Positions 60,566 through 64,000 of a stretch of DNA of 64,000 nucleotides are shown here, in pieces. Position 1 is the first letter of the stretch. The number at the start of each line of letters is the position of its first letter. Position numbers and translations under genes: made by a program. The notes under the pieces are model-generated. The model saw only the letters and a list, made by a program, of their open reading frames with translations, made no database searches and was not told where the DNA came from. The DNA is from Aliagarivorans marinus DSM 23064 (GTDB lineage: Bacteria; Pseudomonadota; Gammaproteobacteria; Enterobacterales; Celerinatantimonadaceae): positions 1 to 64,000 of the forward strand of contig NZ_AUBY01000015.1 of assembly GCF_000429485.1 (NCBI RefSeq). The letters are read 5' to 3'.

Positions 60566-61282
60566 ATGCGCCCCAACGGCCGAGAGCAAGGGCAGATGCG
60601 CCCGATCACCATTACCCGCAACTACACTGCCCATGCCGAAGGCTCGGTTTTGGTGGAGTTTGGCGATACCAAAGTACTGTGTAACGCCTCGGTGGATGAC
60701 GGTGTGCCACGCTTTTTGAAAGGCAAAGGCCAGGGCTGGATCACCGCCGAATATGGCATGCTGCCTCGCTCTACCCACTCTCGTATGGGTCGTGAAGCGG
60801 CGCGCGGCAAGCAAAGCGGTCGTACTCAGGAAATCCAACGTCTTATCGGCCGCTCGCTGCGTGCCGCGGTGGATCTTAAAGCGCTGGGCGAGTTCACCAT
60901 CACCGTGGATTGCGATGTGATTCAGGCCGACGGCGGTACCCGTACTGCAGCCATTACCGGTGCCTGTGTGGCCCTGCAAGATGCGCTGTGGTGGCTGATG
61001 GAGCAGAAGAAGCTGAAGATCAGCCCACTTAAGCAGATGATTGCGGCGGTATCAGTGGGCATTGTCGATGGCCAAGCGGTGTGCGATCTGGAGTATGTGG
61101 AAGACAGCAACGCCGAGACCGACATGAACGTAGTGATGGGCGCAGATGGTCGAATGATCGAAGTACAGGGAACGGCGGAAGGCGAACCATTCAGCCATGA
61201 AGAGCTGCTGGAGATGCTGGCACTGGCCAAAGATGGCATTGCACAGATCATCGAGGCGCAAACCCAAGCCTTAAATAGTTAA
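60566..61282 (+). CDS. rph: Ribonuclease PH
   Basis: Phosphorolytic exoribonuclease that trims tRNA 3' ends. ATG at 60566 ([15 protein letters not shown]) gives 238 aa, the usual length, with GGAG upstream. RNase PH signatures: [34 protein letters not shown] and the phosphate-site [10 protein letters not shown]. Phosphate-binding residues appear unchanged. pyrE follows after 21 bases, the common rph-pyrE operon. Confidence 0.97.
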   Translation: MRPNGREQGQMRPITITRNYTAHAEGSVLVEFGDTKVLCNASVDDGVPRFLKGKGQGWITAEYGMLPRSTHSRMGREAARGKQSGRTQEIQRLIGRSLRAAVDLKALGEFTITVDCDVIQADGGTRTAAITGACVALQDALWWLMEQKKLKISPLKQMIAAVSVGIVDGQAVCDLEYVEDSNAETDMNVVMGADGRMIEVQGTAEGEPFSHEELLEMLALAKDGIAQIIEAQTQALNS

Positions 61283-61303
61283 CCTGTTACAGAAGAGAGC
61301 ACC

Positions 61304-61948
61304 ATGAAAGCTTATCAACGCGAGTTTATCGAGTTTGCCCTGAGCAAGGGCGTACTAAAGTTTGGCGAATTTACCCTGAAATCAGGCCGTAAAAGCCCCT
61401 ACTTCTTTAACGCAGGTTTGTTTAACACTGGCCGTGACCTAAACCGTTTGGGCAAGTTCTATGCGGCGGCGCTAGAAGATTCCGGCGTGGGCTTTGACCT
61501 GGTATTCGGCCCTGCCTACAAAGGCATCCCAATCGCTACCACCACCGTGGTGGCACTAGATGAGCACTACGGCAAGGACTACCCCTACTGCTTTAACCGC
61601 AAAGAAGCCAAAGGCCATGGCGAAGGCGGCAACCTGGTGGGCTCAGAGCTGAAAGGCCGAGTGATGTTGGTGGATGATGTGATTACCGCTGGCACCGCCA
61701 TCCGCGAGTCGATGGATATTATCGCCGCTCACGAAGCCTCTCTGGCTGGGGTACTGATTGCGCTAGACCGCCAAGAGAAAGGCAAGGGTGAGCTAAGTGC
61801 GATCCAAGAGGTGGAGCGCGACTACGACGCCACCGTTATCTCTATCGTGAAGCTGGCTGATCTGATTACCTACCTTGAAGAGCAAGGCGACAATCAAGAG
61901 GCACTGGCCGCAGTGCGTGCCTACCGTGAACAGTACGGTATTGCCTAG
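61304..61948 (+). CDS. pyrE: Orotate phosphoribosyltransferase
   Basis: Pyrimidine biosynthesis enzyme that makes OMP from orotate and PRPP. The 214 aa contain [18 protein letters not shown] near residue 22, [14 protein letters not shown] near 67, and the PRPP loop [17 protein letters not shown] near 120. Length and motifs are those of the enterobacterial enzyme. Follows rph; a terminator lies 30 bases after it. In E. coli this operon has a pyrimidine-sensing attenuator in its leader, but no such structure is evident in the 21-bp gap here. Confidence 0.97.
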   Translation: MKAYQREFIEFALSKGVLKFGEFTLKSGRKSPYFFNAGLFNTGRDLNRLGKFYAAALEDSGVGFDLVFGPAYKGIPIATTTVVALDEHYGKDYPYCFNRKEAKGHGEGGNLVGSELKGRVMLVDDVITAGTAIRESMDIIAAHEASLAGVLIALDRQEKGKGELSAIQEVERDYDATVISIVKLADLITYLEEQGDNQEALAAVRAYREQYGIA

Positions 61949-61974
61949 CATTTAGGGCGAACATCCAATCCGAA

Positions 61975-61999
61975 GAAAGAGGCGTCAGCCTCTTTTTTT
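61975..61999 (+). terminator. Terminator after pyrE
   Basis: AAAGAGGC-gtca-GCCTCTTT followed by further T residues (seven in all), an intrinsic terminator. Confidence 0.9.
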
Positions 62000-62188
62000 G
62001 TGCCTGAGAGCTAGCCCCGATTTCGACTAAAGGTTAGTGCCTTTACTCGCACTCTATGAACTGCTGCACAAATTCACTATTCGAGGCGAGGCAAACTTGA
62101 CGTGTATCAAGGGGAATCGGTCTTTGCCCATCGCCTTAGCGAGGAGATCTTAGACTTTAGCTATACGCCACAGCCGGAGGAGAGGCAT

Positions 62189-62647
62189 ATGCGCTTTCAA
62201 CAACTCAAAGAGCTATTGGATCATTTCGAGAGTGACCGCCGCCAGCTGATCAAACTCTATCGCCACCTGGAAAACCAGGCCGATGACGAGCGGGTAAGAA
62301 TGCTGCTCTCTTACTTGCAGCAGCGCGAACATGAGAACTGCCAACAGCTTAAATCCAGCTATAGTGAAACGCCGAAGGATGTGCTGGAAACCTGGGTCGA
62401 CCTGCGGGCTGAGAACGACATTGCTGAGATATGCAGTAAGGTGTTTTTGCCAGCTAACATGCATGTGGAAGAGGTGTTGGCGGTAGCGGTGGAGCTGGAG
62501 GGAAAAACCCTCGAGCTGCTCAATACTGGGGTACTGCAGCTGGCTAGCATGGCCCACGCTAAGGAGTATCTGGAGAACCTATTGGAGCATCAGCAAAAAC
62601 GCGAGCAACAGCTCGTTCACTCAGCGCACCGGATGGACGATATCTAG
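62189..62647 (+). CDS. Small helical protein, unknown
   Basis: A 152-aa all-helical protein rich in Glu, Gln and Leu (ELLDHFESDRRQLIKLYRHLENQ..., HVEEVLAVAVELEGKTLELLNTG) with a ferritin- or rubrerythrin-like helix look but without a clear metal site. ATG at 62189 has GGAGGAG just before it; the frame is also open from a GTG at 62102, which would add 29 residues. No family named with confidence. It overlaps the convergent YHS gene by four bases. Confidence 0.6.
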   Translation: MRFQQLKELLDHFESDRRQLIKLYRHLENQADDERVRMLLSYLQQREHENCQQLKSSYSETPKDVLETWVDLRAENDIAEICSKVFLPANMHVEEVLAVAVELEGKTLELLNTGVLQLASMAHAKEYLENLLEHQQKREQQLVHSAHRMDDI

Positions 62648-63090
62648 GGCGTAGCCAAGGCCTGCTGCCAGGCTTGGTCGGCGATGGCTTTATAGGCTTG
62701 CCAGTCGCCGCTGAGCCAGCGCTGTCGGCCTTTTTCCGCGTAAAACAGATAGAGCTCGTCGCCAAAGAACTCCCACACCTTACCATTGGTTGAAATTAGC
62801 CCTTCTCCCAAGCTCAACGCATTGGCGCAGTGGCCGTTGTAGTGCGGCATATAGTCCTCTGGTGAGGCAGCAAAGCGCGCGGCTGACTCGGCCGAAGCGA
62901 AGTACCAATCGGCCGCTTGCCAGCGCACCTTGTGTTGTTTGCTGCCTTCTAGCGTATCGCCTGCGTAATAGCCGAGTGTGTCGTGGCCACCAATGGCTTT
63001 ATCGCTCCAAAAGCTGGTGGCGACCGGTTCGCTGGCCCAGCTGTAGCTGCTAAGCAACAACAGTGTGAATGTGACGGCTCTCATCTTCAT
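62644..63090 (-). CDS. Periplasmic YHS-domain protein
   Basis: A 148-aa exported protein: signal peptide to about residue 18 (LLLLSSYSWAS), then a YHS-like domain (IGGHDTLGYYAGDTLEGSKQHKVRWQAADWYFASAESAARFAASPEDYMPHYNGHCANALSLG in outline: DTLGYYAG, W.FASAESAARFAASPEDYMP, YNGHCA). YHS domains bind metals or haem in other proteins; the role here is unknown. ATG at 63090 is chosen; an earlier ATG at 63108 and a later one are possible. Confidence 0.8.
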   Translation of the reverse strand: MKMRAVTFTLLLLSSYSWASEPVATSFWSDKAIGGHDTLGYYAGDTLEGSKQHKVRWQAADWYFASAESAARFAASPEDYMPHYNGHCANALSLGEGLISTNGKVWEFFGDELYLFYAEKGRQRWLSGDWQAYKAIADQAWQQALATP

Positions 63091-63106
63091 GCTCCGTATT
63101 GGGTAC

Positions 63107-63133
63107 AAAAAAGCCCACGCTAAAGCATGGGCT
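63107..63133 (-). terminator. Terminator after mscS
   Basis: On the minus strand GCCCATGC-ttta-GCGTGGGC is followed by TTTTTT, a good intrinsic terminator 24 bases after the mscS stop. Confidence 0.85.
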
Positions 63134-63156
63134 CGGTAGCAGCGCTTGCCAAGGTG

Positions 63157-63987
63157 TTAGCTGGCAGCTTTGTCCAGATGCACATCCATCTGTGGGAAGG
63201 GGATCTCGATACCAGCTTTATCCAGCTCGTTCTTGATGTTCTCCATCAAGTCAAAATAGGTGCCCCAGTAATCGGCGGTACGCACCCATGGGCGGACCAC
63301 AAAGTTCACCGAGCTGTCGGCCAGCTCTACTACGCCCACGGTGATATCAGGGTCTTTCAATACCCGCTCGTCGGCTTCACACACTGCGCGCAGCACTTGC
63401 TTGGTTTTGGCCAAATCAGCGTTGTAGCCAACACCAATCACCAAGTCGATACGGCGCTTATCTTTCGCGGAGTAGTTAACGATGTTGCCGCCCAGTACCG
63501 ATGAGTTGGGTACCACCACCAGCTTGTTGTCAGGGGTAGTTAGTTCGGTGGTGAAGATATGCACCGATTGCACTGCGCCAGATACCCCAGCGATTTCAAC
63601 AAAGTCACCGGCTTTAAAGGGGCGGAAACCGATAATTAGCACGCCTGCGGCGAAGTTTGATAGTGAACCTTGCAGCGCTAAGCCAATCGCTAAACCGGCG
63701 GCACCGATGACTGCGACGAACGAGGCGGTTTGCACACCCACCCGCGATAGTGCTGCGATGAGAACAAAGGCGATTACGCCATACTTCACTAGCGAGCCGA
63801 TAAAGTGGCTGATGGTGTTATCGAGGTTGCGGGCGTTCAGCAGTTTTTCGACGCCTCGGGCGAGAATTCCGGCCACGATGAAGCCGACAACGATGATGAT
63901 CAATGCCGCGGCAATATTGACCAGATACTGAATGATTAAATCTTGGTTTTGTTCAATCCAAGAGCTACCGGATCCAAATACGTCCAT
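63157..63987 (-). CDS. mscS: Small-conductance mechanosensitive channel MscS
   Basis: A 276-aa channel that opens on membrane tension to release solutes after osmotic down-shock. Three membrane helices (about 20-45, 60-82, 86-120), with the pore helix AVIGAAGLAIGLALQGSLSNFAAGV showing the Gly/Ala packing of E. coli MscS, then the beta domain (FRPFKAGDFVEIAGVSGAVQSVHIFTT in outline) with VVVPNSSVLGGNIVNYS, and the C-terminal domain. It is closer to E. coli MscS than the paralogue at 31.8 kb. Confidence 0.95.
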   Translation of the reverse strand: MDVFGSGSSWIEQNQDLIIQYLVNIAAALIIIVVGFIVAGILARGVEKLLNARNLDNTISHFIGSLVKYGVIAFVLIAALSRVGVQTASFVAVIGAAGLAIGLALQGSLSNFAAGVLIIGFRPFKAGDFVEIAGVSGAVQSVHIFTTELTTPDNKLVVVPNSSVLGGNIVNYSAKDKRRIDLVIGVGYNADLAKTKQVLRAVCEADERVLKDPDITVGVVELADSSVNFVVRPWVRTADYWGTYFDLMENIKNELDKAGIEIPFPQMDVHLDKAAS

Positions 63988-64000
63988 GTATGGGCTCTCC

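Noticed and set aside
61283-61303. UTP-sensitive attenuator between rph and pyrE
   Set aside because: The gap is only 21 bp and holds no hairpin with a T-run.
1-64000. tRNA or rRNA genes
   Set aside because: No cloverleaf with TTCAAxxC T-loop and CCA-like end, and no rRNA sequence, was seen on reading; a tRNAscan run would settle it.

Overview
The window looks like the chromosome of a marine or aquatic gammaproteobacterium in the Aeromonadales/Alteromonadales (Shewanella-Ferrimonas-Aeromonas) range. This is an inference from gene content and order: gmk-rpoZ-spoT-trmH, yicC/rph-pyrE, srkA...dsbA, a yihD-type gene, abundant chemoreceptors, FadL, QmcA/NfeD, and a long palindromic repeat ending in the ATACCAATCC motif that is common in that group. 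The genus cannot be fixed from the sequence alone. No rRNA, tRNA or CRISPR array was seen.

Layout. 1-0.33 kb: 3' remnant of an IS200-type element abutting pgi. 0.35-10.4 kb: core genes (pgi, a GGDEF cyclase coupled to yihD, ccoG, a MAPEG protein, srkA, a CYTH protein, an acyl-CoA ligase, dsbA, a DUF523 gene ending inside a 160-bp palindrome). 10.4-20.2 kb: solute-binding proteins without transporter genes, yihG, a HIT protein, and a sensory cluster with two related Cache receptors (one lacking a signalling domain and preceded by a perfect FNR site), trmH and a PilJ-MCP-PilZ receptor. 20.2-25.9 kb: spoT, rpoZ, gmk, then ppk2, a GDPD phosphodiesterase and ung. 26-42 kb: nfeD/qmcA-like pair, a stand-alone trpB, fadL, two small proteins, an MscS-like channel, a nitroreductase, a lipoprotein alkaline phosphatase, a binding protein-chemoreceptor pair, a LysR/choloylglycine-hydrolase pair and a TetR gene. 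43.1-43.9 kb: a mntA-hepT toxin-antitoxin pair.

43.93-59.60 kb is an integrated genomic island. A P4-type integrase lies next to yicC. The last codons of yicC are repeated at the far end (26-bp core, 23 identical, all three differences synonymous in the yicC frame), and ACTCACC-type arm sites lie just inside both cores. The island carries an AlpA/HTH/DUF927 operon, a lipoprotein and an unknown protein, a second tyrosine recombinase with a separate core-binding-like small protein, a cluster of strong hairpins, a 449-aa membrane/coiled-coil protein, two small membrane proteins, and a restriction-modification operon (two SPPY methyltransferases plus an HNH nuclease). The RM operon is preceded by an HTH regulator whose frame is broken at an A AAA AAC heptamer and by six perfect 10-bp tandem repeats. 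The RM end is visibly AT-rich compared with the flanks.

59.6-64 kb returns to core genes: yicC, rph and pyrE, a small alpha-helical protein, a YHS-domain protein and mscS. The most novel material is in the island: the frameshifted regulator, the recombinase/hairpin unit at 48.6-50.8 kb, and the membrane proteins at 50.9-53.3 kb.
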